Positions 8,377 through 15,772 of a DNA stretch of 24,489 nucleotides are shown in pieces. The translations under genes were made by a program, and so were the position numbers. The stretch lies in the NCBI GenBank assembly GCA_027352645.1, contig DAIEIL010000071.1, positions 1 to 24,489 on the forward strand, in the 5' to 3' direction. Below the pieces are notes generated by a model, which saw nothing but the letters and a program-made list of their open reading frames with translations, had not been told where the DNA came from and did no database searches. The stretch comes from Rhodobiaceae bacterium (GTDB lineage: Bacteria > Pseudomonadota > Alphaproteobacteria > Parvibaculales > Parvibaculaceae). The stretch's first letter is position 1; every line of letters starts with the position of its first letter.

Positions 8377-9459
8377 TTATGCGCGCAGGGCGGCCGGACG
8401 CGAGGACCGGAGACGAAGGCGATAGAGAATGAGCGTGTCGCAACCGAGCAGATAGAAGAGCAATACGCCCTGGAAAATGCCTGTGACGGCGCTGGGAAGG
8501 GCCAACTCGATCTGCGCCGCCTCACCGCCAAGATAGGAAAGGCCGAGCAGCAAGGCCGCGAACACGACGCCGATGGGATGCAGGCGACCGAGGAACGCGA
8601 CAATGATCGCCGTGTAACCATAGCCGGGAGAGATTTGCGGCGTGAGCTGGCCGATCGGACCGCTGACTTCGAGCGTGCCGGCAATTCCCGCAAGCCCACC
8701 CGTCAGCGCGAGCGCGGTCCATACGAGCCTGGTTTCCTTGAAACCGGCGAAGCGCGCGGCACGCGGCGCGAAGCCCTGAACGCGCAACTGAAATCCGAGC
8801 AGCGAGCGTGTCAGCAGAAGCCACCCTGCCGCTGCAGCGGCAAGCGCGAAGAATATGCCGAGATGAAGCCGCGTTCCTTCGATAATCGTGGGATTCGTCG
8901 CATTCGCGCTGAACATGGCCGTCTGCGGAAATCCGAAACCCTGCGGGTCGCGCCACGGACCGGTCACCATGTAGATGAGGATAAGCTGCGCGATATAGGT
9001 CAGCATCAAGCTCGTCAGGATTTCGTTCGCATTGAACTGCGTACGCAGCAGGGCGACGAGCATCGCCCACAGCATTCCGCCAATCATGCCCGCGATCAGC
9101 ATCAACGGGAAAAGCAGCGAAAAGGGCAGATCGGGAAAGGCGAGACCGATGCCGCCGCCGAAAAGTGCGCCGATGGTGAACTCACCTTCCGCGCCGATGT
9201 CCCAGACATTGGCGCGATAGGCGAGCGAGATTCCGACACCCATGAGAATGAGTGGCGAGGCCTTGACGAGCAGCTCCGTCGCGCCATTCTCGGCAACCAG
9301 CGGCTCGATGAGGAAAGTGTAGAGAGAGATGACCGGATCTTTTCCGAGCACAAGAAAGATGACGGCCATGGTGGCGATCGTTAGCGCTATGGCGAGAACG
9401 GGTGAAGCATAGCTCCAGAACTTCGACTGAAATCCACGCGGTTCGAGCTTAAGCTGCAT
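8377..9459 (-). CDS. ABC transporter permease, BMP/nucleoside type, importer 2 (first permease)
   Basis: A 360-residue multi-spanning inner-membrane protein. After the first hydrophobic segment it shows LLVKASPLILMGVGISLAYR, then NVWDIGAEGEFTIGALFG, the conserved family region, and the loop LGFQLRVQGFAPRAARFAG expected to touch the ATPase. The start was set at ATG 9459, preceded by GGAGAC; it overlaps the ATPase gene by 11 bases. The longer open frame to 9561 would add a Pro/Arg-rich tail lying inside the ATPase gene and was rejected. It partners the permease at 7437-8360. Confidence 0.93.
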   Translation of the reverse strand: MQLKLEPRGFQSKFWSYASPVLAIALTIATMAVIFLVLGKDPVISLYTFLIEPLVAENGATELLVKASPLILMGVGISLAYRANVWDIGAEGEFTIGALFGGGIGLAFPDLPFSLLFPLMLIAGMIGGMLWAMLVALLRTQFNANEILTSLMLTYIAQLILIYMVTGPWRDPQGFGFPQTAMFSANATNPTIIEGTRLHLGIFFALAAAAAGWLLLTRSLLGFQLRVQGFAPRAARFAGFKETRLVWTALALTGGLAGIAGTLEVSGPIGQLTPQISPGYGYTAIIVAFLGRLHPIGVVFAALLLGLSYLGGEAAQIELALPSAVTGIFQGVLLFYLLGCDTLILYRLRLRSSRPAALRA

Positions 9460-10984
9460 GACTGTCTCCAACCGGATCGCTGATACCGCCCATGAGAATG
9501 CCGATCTCCGAAACGCTGGTTGCGCTGACGGCCTTGGGCGCGGAGAGTCGACCGCCTGCAATCACGGCGATGTTGTCGCAGAGTGTGAAAATCTCATCGA
9601 GATCCTGGGAGATCAGGACAACCGCCGCGCCTTCATTGGCGAGCTCGATGATCGCCTGATGGATGGCGGCAGCGGCGCCCGCATCGACGCCCCATGTCGG
9701 CTGGCTCACGACAAGCACCTTGGGCTTCTGGAGCACTTCGCGGCCGATCACGAATTTCTGCAGATTGCCGCCGGAGAGAGCACGCGCCTCCGCCTTGGGG
9801 CCGACGGTGCGCACGTCGAACACCCTGATCACCTCCTGCGCGAATTCCGTCGTCTTGCCGTGATCTATCAAGCCGAGCCGCGCCAGCGAATGGCGGATAT
9901 GACCGGAGAGAAAGGCATTTTCCGAGAGCGTCATGGCCGATACTGCGCCATGCCCGTTGCGCTCTTCAGGCACGAAGCTCGCGCCAATGGTGCGGCGCTG
10001 CGACGGTCCCATATGTCCCGCGGGTACGCCGTCGATCAGAATGGTCTGGGGCTTTCCCGAATAGACCTCCCCCGACAACGCATCCATGAGTTCGGTCTGG
10101 CCGTTTCCCGCGATGCCGCCAATTCCGAGGATTTCGCCGCCACGCACAGAAAAGGAGATTTCGCGGAGGCTGGTTCCGAACTGATCGTCGGAAACGAGCG
10201 TCAGCCGGCTGACCTCGAGGCGCGGAGGTCCGTCGACCGCGCCCGCGCGCATGGCGGATGGCGGCTTCAATTCCATGCCGATCATGAGTTCGGCGAGTTG
10301 CTTTGCCGACGACTCGCGCGGATCGCAATGCGCAACGACGCGACCGAGGCGCATGATCGTCGCCTTCTCGCAGAGCGCGCGAATTTCCTCGAGCTTGTGG
10401 CTGATATAAAGAATGGAACAGCCTTCGCTCGCGAGACGGCGCAGGGTCTCGAAGAGCTTCTCGACCTCCTGCGGCGTCAGCACCGAGGTCGGCTCATCCA
10501 TGATGAGCAATTTCGGGCTCTGCAACAGGCAGCGCACAATTTCGATACGCTGGCGTTCGCCGACCGAGAGATCGTGGACGGCGCGGTCGGGATCGAGCGG
10601 AAGTCCGTAATTGGTCGATATCTCGACGATGCGCTCCCGAAGCCCTTCGCGGTCCTTCGGGTCGCTGAGGCCGAGCGCAATATTCTCCGCAACCGTCAGC
10701 GCCTCGAAGAGCGAGAAATGCTGAAACACCATGCCGATGCCGAGCTTACGCGCATGATTTGGGTTGGCGATCGATACTGCCTCGCCCTGCCAAAGGATTT
10801 CTCCTTCATCGGGCCGAAGCACGCCATAGATGATCTTGACCAGAGTGCTCTTGCCTGCACCGTTCTCTCCGAGCAGCGCGTGGATCTCGCCCGGCATAAC
10901 GGTCAGATCGACATGATCGTTGGCGAGGCAACCGGGAAATTGCTTCACAATGCCGGTCAGCTTGAGCAATGGCGTGTCGGTCAT
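9449..10984 (-). CDS. ABC transporter ATP-binding protein, BMP/nucleoside type, importer 2
   Basis: A 511-residue tandem ATPase. Domain 1 has Walker A GENGAGKSTLVKIIYG, signature LSVGERQRIEI and Walker B LLIMDEPTSVLT. Domain 2 has GIAGNGQTEL in place of a full Walker A, LSGGNLQKFVIGRE as signature and VSQPTWGVD as Walker B, as usual in this family. Ribosome site GAGGAG before ATG 10984. It sits 10 bases after the AtzE-like amidase and overlaps the next permease, so amidase and importer genes form one operon. This linkage suggests that the importer brings in the compound, or a precursor of it, that the amidase group degrades. Confidence 0.95.
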   Translation of the reverse strand: MTDTPLLKLTGIVKQFPGCLANDHVDLTVMPGEIHALLGENGAGKSTLVKIIYGVLRPDEGEILWQGEAVSIANPNHARKLGIGMVFQHFSLFEALTVAENIALGLSDPKDREGLRERIVEISTNYGLPLDPDRAVHDLSVGERQRIEIVRCLLQSPKLLIMDEPTSVLTPQEVEKLFETLRRLASEGCSILYISHKLEEIRALCEKATIMRLGRVVAHCDPRESSAKQLAELMIGMELKPPSAMRAGAVDGPPRLEVSRLTLVSDDQFGTSLREISFSVRGGEILGIGGIAGNGQTELMDALSGEVYSGKPQTILIDGVPAGHMGPSQRRTIGASFVPEERNGHGAVSAMTLSENAFLSGHIRHSLARLGLIDHGKTTEFAQEVIRVFDVRTVGPKAEARALSGGNLQKFVIGREVLQKPKVLVVSQPTWGVDAGAAAAIHQAIIELANEGAAVVLISQDLDEIFTLCDNIAVIAGGRLSAPKAVSATSVSEIGILMGGISDPVGDSHAA

Positions 10985-10994
10985 GGCGATCTCC

Positions 10995-12389
10995 TCAAAC
11001 TCCTGTCGCCACAGGCGCGGTGGCTACGCCCAATCGTTGCAATTCCGCGGCCACGCGAAGCGCGAGATCCTCGCGCCACGGCGCGGCGATGATCTGAACA
11101 CCAAGCGGCAAGTCGCCTCCCCTATGGACGGGCGCCACGACGACTGGAAATCCGATGCAGGAAATGGGCTGCGTGAAGAGGCCGAGATTGGGCCTGAGCG
11201 GCACCGTCTCTTCGCCGAGCGTCAGAAACTTCTCGCCGACCTGGGGCGCCGCGCAGGGCGTTGCGGGCGCGAGAATGATGTCCACATCCTTGAAGAGCGC
11301 GAGAACCTGATCGTGGTACCAGCGACGGAAACGCTGCGCCTTGATGTACCAGGCGGCAGGCACCAGCGCGCCGGAGAGAAAGCGATAGCGCGTATCGGGA
11401 TCAAAATCGGCGGTCCGCGTCCGCAGGCGGTCGATGTGCAGCGCGCTGCTTTCGCTCGTCGTGATGACGAAGGCGGCGGCGCGCCCTCGTGCGGCCTCAG
11501 GGATCACAACCTCGCGCGTCACGGAGAGCGCGGCCGCCACCTTCGCGACGGCTTCCAGCGCTTCTGGTCTTGCGCCGCGATTGAAATAGTCGCCCGCGAC
11601 GGCCATGCGAAGACCGTTCGCGCCCGCATCAAGAGTCTCTGCGGTTTCAAGCACGGGCTTGCGCGCACATGCGGCATCGTGAGGGCCGTACCCCTGCATG
11701 ACGTCGAAGGAAATCGCGAGATCTCGTACCGATCGCGCCAGAGGCCCGAGATGATCGAGGCTGTCGCAGAAGGGAAAGGTGCCGCTGCGCGGCAAGCGGC
11801 CATATGTGGGCTTCAGACCGAAGATGCCGCATAGCGCCGAAGGCACACGGATCGAGCCGTTCGTGTCTGAGCCGAGCGCCAACGGCACCATTCCGGCGGC
11901 GACCGCCGCGCCCGACCCGCTTGAGGATCCGCCAGACATATGAGCCGGGTTGTGCGGATTGCGGCAAATGCCGTCATGCGCGTTCTCGCCAGTGAAATCA
12001 TAGGCATATTCGCCCATATTCAAACCGCCGACGAGCACCGCCCCAGCATCTGAAAGGCGCCGGATGAGCACCGCATCCTCCACAGCGGGCGCCCTGTCGC
12101 GATTGATCTTCGATCCGGCGCGGGTCGGCAGGCCCTCGATGTCGAACAGATTTTTGACGGCGAAGGGAACGCCCGCCAGCGGCCCAGGATCGTGCCCCGC
12201 GGCGACCATCATATCAATCTCCTGCGCCTTCTTCTCGGCGCGTACCAGCGTCAGGTCGGTAAACGCGTTGACCACACCATCCGTAGCCTCGATGCGCTCC
12301 TTCGTGCTGGCAAGGATATCGCGAGCCTTGGTGGCGCCGCCGCGAACGGCAGCCGCAATCTCGAAAGCGGAGCCCAGTGTAACCGTCAT
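10995..12389 (-). CDS. atzE: AtzE-like amidase (amidase signature family; probable 1-carboxybiuret or ureide hydrolase)
   Basis: A 464-residue amidase signature protein. The Ser-cisSer-Lys triad is visible: Lys79 in GVPFAVKNLF, Ser155 in SGGSSSGSGAAVAAG and the nucleophile Ser179 in GSDTNGSIR. AtzE of the cyanuric acid pathway hydrolyses 1-carboxybiuret and needs the small GatC-like subunit AtzG. Here a matching AtzG-like gene lies directly upstream, overlapping as ATGA, which strongly supports the AtzE assignment over general amidases. There is no C-terminal allophanate hydrolase (AtzF) domain. No AtzD cyanuric acid hydrolase is in the window, so the source of the substrate is probably not s-triazines; an ureide from purine breakdown or triuret is an inference. 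Confidence 0.82.
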   Translation of the reverse strand: MTVTLGSAFEIAAAVRGGATKARDILASTKERIEATDGVVNAFTDLTLVRAEKKAQEIDMMVAAGHDPGPLAGVPFAVKNLFDIEGLPTRAGSKINRDRAPAVEDAVLIRRLSDAGAVLVGGLNMGEYAYDFTGENAHDGICRNPHNPAHMSGGSSSGSGAAVAAGMVPLALGSDTNGSIRVPSALCGIFGLKPTYGRLPRSGTFPFCDSLDHLGPLARSVRDLAISFDVMQGYGPHDAACARKPVLETAETLDAGANGLRMAVAGDYFNRGARPEALEAVAKVAAALSVTREVVIPEAARGRAAAFVITTSESSALHIDRLRTRTADFDPDTRYRFLSGALVPAAWYIKAQRFRRWYHDQVLALFKDVDIILAPATPCAAPQVGEKFLTLGEETVPLRPNLGLFTQPISCIGFPVVVAPVHRGGDLPLGVQIIAAPWREDLALRVAAELQRLGVATAPVATGV

Positions 12390-12592
12390 TCCGTTTCACC
12401 GGGACAGAAGACGGAGGCGGCCTCTGCTTCTTCGTCGGCTAACGGAAATTCGATCACCGTTGCGGCAATTGCGGCCGTCCGCTGAAGATTGGCAAGAACC
12501 TCCGCGCGATATTCTGGCGCGATCGGCAAGTCGACGATGGCCGATGCCGCATCAAGATAGGCGTCGAAATCAACCGGCACGGCCATGTTCAT
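12386..12592 (-). CDS. atzG: AtzG-like small subunit (DUF4089, GatC-like)
   Basis: A 68-residue acidic protein beginning MNMAVPVDFDAYLDAASAIV. The arrangement of a short helix containing LPIAPEYRAEVLANLQR followed by a hydrophobic helix and an E/A-rich C-terminus fits AtzG, a GatC-like protein that wraps around and stabilises AtzE. The length is typical. The gene overlaps both neighbours by 4 bases (ATGA at 12386-12389 with the amidase and at 12589-12592 with the cysteine hydrolase), so all three products are likely made in fixed ratio. An alternative ATG at 12586 would shorten it by two residues. Confidence 0.82.
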   Translation of the reverse strand: MNMAVPVDFDAYLDAASAIVDLPIAPEYRAEVLANLQRTAAIAATVIEFPLADEEAEAASVFCPGETE

Positions 12593-13263
12593 GCCTCCGC
12601 CGCCGCGAGCGCCGTGACGATCTGATCCGTCGTCGCCGTCCAGCCCACGATGCCGCCCTGCGCCCGCACCATGTCGAGCGTTGCCTGCTTGAAACCGGGG
12701 TGGTAACTCTCGGTCGCGTCCTCCGCGAGGAGGCACTCGAATCCGCGATCATTCGCCTCGCGCATCGTCGTCTGCACACAGACTTCGGTCGTCACGCCGG
12801 CAAAAATCAGGTGAGTAATGCGCTTGTTGGCGAGAATGGCACTGAGGTCGGTTGCGTGAAACGAGCCCTTCCCCGACTTGTCGAGCACGACCTCGCCGGG
12901 AAGCGGCGCAAGCTCGGGAATAATGTCGTGGCCGGGTTCACCGCGAATGAGAATGCGGCCCATCGGTCCTTGATCTCCGATCGTCACCTTGCCGCCGCCA
13001 CGCTGGCGCTTGGACGGCGGACAATCGGACATGTCGGGCCTGTGCCCCTCTCTCGTATGAATGATCGGAAGTCCGGCGCCGCGCGCCGCGTCGAGCAAGC
13101 CCTTCACCGTCGGCACTATGGCCGAGAGAAGGCCGACATCATTGCCCAGCATTTCGCCAAATCCGCCAGGCTCGAGAAAGTCGCGCTGCATATCGATAAC
13201 AATCAGCGCAGTGCTTTCGAGCGGAAACGAGAAGTCGTAGGGCTTGGCTGCGATAATCGGCAT
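12589..13263 (-). CDS. Isochorismatase-like cysteine hydrolase (candidate triuret/biuret-type hydrolase)
   Basis: A 224-residue cysteine hydrolase with a full triad: Asp24 (ALIVIDMQRDF), Lys129 (VVLDKSGKGSFHATDL) and Cys162 (GVTTEVCVQTT). Family members cleave biuret, triuret, N-carbamoylsarcosine, ureidoacrylate or nicotinamide. Its tight coupling to AtzG and AtzE suggests that its product feeds AtzE. As I recall, triuret hydrolase of this superfamily releases carboxybiuret, the AtzE substrate, which would make this trio a coherent pathway; biuret hydrolase is the main alternative. It is the first gene of the operon, just after the terminator of the Tsx gene. The ribosome site (AGGTC) is weak. 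Confidence 0.88.
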   Translation of the reverse strand: MPIIAAKPYDFSFPLESTALIVIDMQRDFLEPGGFGEMLGNDVGLLSAIVPTVKGLLDAARGAGLPIIHTREGHRPDMSDCPPSKRQRGGGKVTIGDQGPMGRILIRGEPGHDIIPELAPLPGEVVLDKSGKGSFHATDLSAILANKRITHLIFAGVTTEVCVQTTMREANDRGFECLLAEDATESYHPGFKQATLDMVRAQGGIVGWTATTDQIVTALAAAEA

Positions 13264-13287
13264 GGGACGACCTGCAAGTTACAGACG

Positions 13288-13330
13288 GAAAAACGATCTC
13301 CGCGCCCGAAGGAGCAGATGCGGAGATCGT
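13288..13330 (-). terminator. Rho-independent terminator downstream of the Tsx-like gene
   Basis: Perfect 11-base arms ACGATCTCCGC (13293-13303) and GCGGAGATCGT (13320-13330) enclose a 16-base loop. On the minus strand the stem is followed at once by a run of five T (13291-13287 region), which is the classic arrangement. It separates transcription of the outer-membrane channel from the hydrolase operon, whose first gene starts 25 bases further on. Confidence 0.85.
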
Positions 13331-13344
13331 CCCCCGCTTACGTT

Positions 13345-13375
13345 GCTGCCGCGCCACTGCGAGAAGCGCGGCAGC
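13345..13375 (-). repeat. Second hairpin just after the Tsx-like gene
   Basis: Perfect 10-base arms GCTGCCGCGC (13345-13354) and GCGCGGCAGC (13366-13375) with an 11-base loop, starting 10 bases after the Tsx stop codon. No T-run follows it on the minus strand, so it is more likely a 3' end protecting hairpin or part of a double terminator with the stem at 13293-13330 than a terminator alone. Confidence 0.7.
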
Positions 13376-13384
13376 ATTTCGCAA

Positions 13385-14263
13385 TCAGAAGGTCCACATC
13401 ACCATGACGTTCGGGTTGCTTTCGTTGGCACCGTCGAGACCGTACTTGTTGATCCAGACGTCATATTCGATGCCGGCCTTCAGTACGCCCGGCTTCGCAC
13501 CCACCAGAGCACCAACGTCGAGCAGCAGCTGCGGCTGCGTGATCAGGCTGTTGGCCTTCGTACCGTTGCCGCCGTAAATGTTCACGCCGCCCTTTTCGCC
13601 GAAGGCATAGTCGGCAAAGCCGCCGAACGACCAGCTCGTCGAACCGATCGAGAAGGGGTAAAGCCAGTCGATGGTCACCTGACCGCCAAGACCCGTGTCC
13701 TTTGCCATGGCGTCGCGATAGCTCTTGCGGGCGTAGAAGTTGATGTCCGCAAAGGCAAAGCCGGGCAGGTCGAGCGAAAAGCCCGGACCGACGAGGATCG
13801 AGTGGCCGCGCGCCCAGAAATCGCCGCTCGAGTATTCGAAGTTGGCGGCCAGGAACGTGTCCTTAACGATACCGCCGAAGCCGAGTTCCTTGCCGAAGAA
13901 CGTCTTTCCGATGCTGAGACGCGGCGACCACTCGCCGTAGGTCACAGTGCCCTTGCCGTCATTGCCAAGACCATCCTTGCCGTTATTTCCGCCAAACGGG
14001 TTGGAAACGTCGAAGAAGAAGTAGTTGTCGCCGTAGGACCAACCGTCGGCATGCTCGATGGACACAACGCCCTTGGCCTGATCGTCGATCTTGTTGCCGG
14101 ACTTGTCGTAGTCCTGATAGCCCCGGCCATAGAGATACTGAATGTCCGTGTTGCTCCAGTCGGCGGCTTGGGCCGACACGCCCGCGAGCAGCGAGATCGA
14201 CATCACGCCAGCGGCAATCGCCCCACCAACCGCCTTTGAAAAACCGTTGTTCGTTACAAACAT
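13385..14263 (-). CDS. tsx: Tsx-family nucleoside-specific outer-membrane channel
   Basis: A 292-residue outer-membrane beta-barrel. Residues 1 to about 34 form a Sec signal ending in SAQAA. The mature protein starts DWSNTDIQYLYGRGYQD and continues with IEHADGWSYGDNYFFFDVSNP, YGEWSPRLSIGKTFFG, LPGFAFADINFYARK and QPQLLLDVG, all hallmarks of the Tsx channel family, and ends in the aromatic residue Phe (MWTF), as outer-membrane proteins do. In enterobacteria Tsx passes nucleosides. It would supply the two BMP importers in this locus. It is flanked upstream by 448 non-coding bases and downstream by a terminator, so it is a single-gene unit. The family is best known from gammaproteobacteria; origin by transfer is possible but not shown by anything seen here. 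Confidence 0.9.
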   Translation of the reverse strand: MFVTNNGFSKAVGGAIAAGVMSISLLAGVSAQAADWSNTDIQYLYGRGYQDYDKSGNKIDDQAKGVVSIEHADGWSYGDNYFFFDVSNPFGGNNGKDGLGNDGKGTVTYGEWSPRLSIGKTFFGKELGFGGIVKDTFLAANFEYSSGDFWARGHSILVGPGFSLDLPGFAFADINFYARKSYRDAMAKDTGLGGQVTIDWLYPFSIGSTSWSFGGFADYAFGEKGGVNIYGGNGTKANSLITQPQLLLDVGALVGAKPGVLKAGIEYDVWINKYGLDGANESNPNVMVMWTF

Positions 14264-14711
14264 CCCCGCACTACCTCGCTAAGTTGCACATTTACTTGTT
14301 TAGCCATCACGTCGCCCATCCAGCCGGCTGGTTCGAACGCATGCAGGGTGAATAGCAATCGGCGTACCAGTTCAGGTGAGGTCGAATTCAGGCGGCATAT
14401 CGCATGTTTTGGGGATTTTCCGACCGATTGGTCAGGTTCCTGCACCGCGCCGCGTCACAAACCTGTCTTTTTGTATGCAGATGGCGCTTTTTCTGCTCAT
14501 TGAGTGAGCGTATGCAGCATTTGCTCGAATGAAATGCAGTGCGTCGTCATGCCAGAGGTCGTTTCGATGTTGAAATTTGGAGGTCACTGTTACACATGCG
14601 CCACTATCGGCCCGGATGACCTGGCACAAACGCATGTCAGCCCTCGTTTGCCGAGGAAGCGAACGCATCCATCGACGCCGAACAAATATGCATCGCGCTG
14701 AAATGCGAGTT
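14264..14711. other. 448-base non-coding region between the GntR regulator and the Tsx-like gene
   Basis: No convincing gene was found; the open frame across part of it is poor in the codon pattern of the neighbours. The stretch is noticeably less GC-rich than the genes. It contains TTGTATGCAG (14471-14480) and a further GTATGCAG (about 14510-14517), both similar to FCD-type half sites, and ATTGGTCAG (14427-14435) inside the imperfect palindrome GACCGATTGGTC. It must carry the promoter of the Tsx gene (minus strand); no clear -35/-10 pair could be assigned. Confidence 0.6.
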
Positions 14712-15401
14712 CTAGTCGGCACCCGACTGCACGCTCGCGAAGAAATTGGCATAGGCCATCCGTGCAGCGACGATATGTTCGCGCACGATGTCGGCCGCCA
14801 TCACCTGATCCGCCCGCAGAATCGCGCGGACGATGTGATCGTGCTCCTCGAATGATTTCGCCATGCGATCCGGCGTGTAGAACTGCGCCTTGCGGAAAGG
14901 CGCGAGCCTTATCCTGATCTGCTGCGTCGCCTCGACGACGTAAGGATTATGCGAGCCCGCATATATAATGGCGTGAAAAGAGGCGTTTGCCTCTCCATAG
15001 CCCACGGCATCGCCCTGCCGCATGCGCTCGCGGCAGATTTCATGCGCCCGTTCGATCCGCGCGCGGTCTTCGCTCGTCATCTTGACGGCGGCGAGGCGCG
15101 CGCATGTCGCCTCAAGTTCCCCCATGAGTTCGAACATCTGATCAAGCTGGGGTGAAGATATCTCGGCGACCGTCATGGTCCGCCGCGCACCGCGCGTCAC
15201 GAGCCCGATGGTGCTCAATTGCTTCAGTGCCTCGCGCACCGGAGTGCGCGAGACATCGAAACGCTCTGCCAATTGAACCTCATCGAGGCGAGTTCCCGGC
15301 GGAATCAGCCCGCTCGTGATCTCGTCCGCGATCCGGGTCCGGAGCTCGTCGGCCCTCGTGCCGCCGCGCCGCACCGCATTCGCGTCGAAGCGCAGAGCCA
15401 T
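14712..15401 (-). CDS. GntR-family transcriptional regulator, FCD subgroup
   Basis: A 229-residue regulator when started at ATG 15401 (MALRFDANAV), which has AGAGGGG about six bases upstream. A GTG at 15479 (with GGGAGG) or ATG at 15524 would add a low-complexity Glu/Ala-rich tail and cannot be excluded. The winged helix-turn-helix is typical (LDEVQLAERFDVSRTPVREA), followed by an FCD ligand-binding domain (EHDHIVRAILRADQVMAADIVREHIV near the C-terminus is the final helix pair). It stands between the 8-oxoguanine deaminase/rubredoxin operon and the Tsx gene, separated by 148 bases from rubredoxin. It probably controls one or both neighbours; the effector may be a purine or urate derivative, an inference from context. 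Confidence 0.92.
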   Translation of the reverse strand: MALRFDANAVRRGGTRADELRTRIADEITSGLIPPGTRLDEVQLAERFDVSRTPVREALKQLSTIGLVTRGARRTMTVAEISSPQLDQMFELMGELEATCARLAAVKMTSEDRARIERAHEICRERMRQGDAVGYGEANASFHAIIYAGSHNPYVVEATQQIRIRLAPFRKAQFYTPDRMAKSFEEHDHIVRAILRADQVMAADIVREHIVAARMAYANFFASVQSGAD

Positions 15402-15549
15402 CAGCCGCCCCTCTTCCGCCCCTGAGGTCTCGGCCTCAGGTTCGGAGGAAGCCTCGGTCGGTAGTCGCTCGGTGTCCACGCACCCTCCCAGGTGATGATC
15501 GGCAAACGCGAAGCATGCGTTCATCAGGAGAGGGCCACCCGGATTCTGT

Positions 15550-15759
15550 TCAAACCGAAAGAAGAACGAAGTCTGACTTAGACACCAGACAGAGCGGGCA
15601 GACCCAATCGTCGGGAATCTCTTCAAAAGGCGTGCCAGCAGGAATGCCGCTGTCGGGATCCCCTTCGGCTTCGTCATAAATCCAACCGCAGACCTTGCAG
15701 ACCCACTTGGCTTTCGTCTCGGTCGCCGTTCCGGAACCGATCGTCACTTTCATGTTCAT
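15550..15759 (-). CDS. Rubredoxin
   Basis: A 69-residue rubredoxin. The Fe(Cys)4 ligands are Cys21 and Cys24 (WVCKVCGWIYD) and Cys54 and Cys57 (WVCPLCLVSK), with the usual GDPDSGIPAGTPFEEIPDDW between them. A 16-residue N-terminal extension (MNMKVTIGSGTATETK) precedes the core. Rubredoxin is a one-electron carrier. ATG 15759 has GGAAGGA before it and lies 13 bases after the 8-oxoguanine deaminase stop, so it is the last gene of the operon that also encodes a diiron protein; that protein is the obvious electron partner. A rubredoxin reductase is not seen in the window. Confidence 0.95.
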   Translation of the reverse strand: MNMKVTIGSGTATETKAKWVCKVCGWIYDEAEGDPDSGIPAGTPFEEIPDDWVCPLCLVSKSDFVLLSV

Positions 15760-15772
15760 GATGTCCTTCCGT

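Noticed and set aside
8361..8699. N-terminal extension of the importer 2 second permease
   Set aside because: The extra residues are Ser/Arg-rich, lie in the preceding gene and would put the family hallmark far from the N-terminus; ATG 8360 has a ribosome site.
9458..11092. A 544-codon plus-strand open frame opposite the importer 2 ATPase
   Set aside because: Antisense shadow; the minus strand has all ABC ATPase motifs and the plus-strand product has no recognisable domain.
14432..14752. A 106-codon minus-strand open frame in the gap before the Tsx-like gene
   Set aside because: No ribosome site, no domain, base use unlike the neighbours, and it overlaps the end of the GntR gene.
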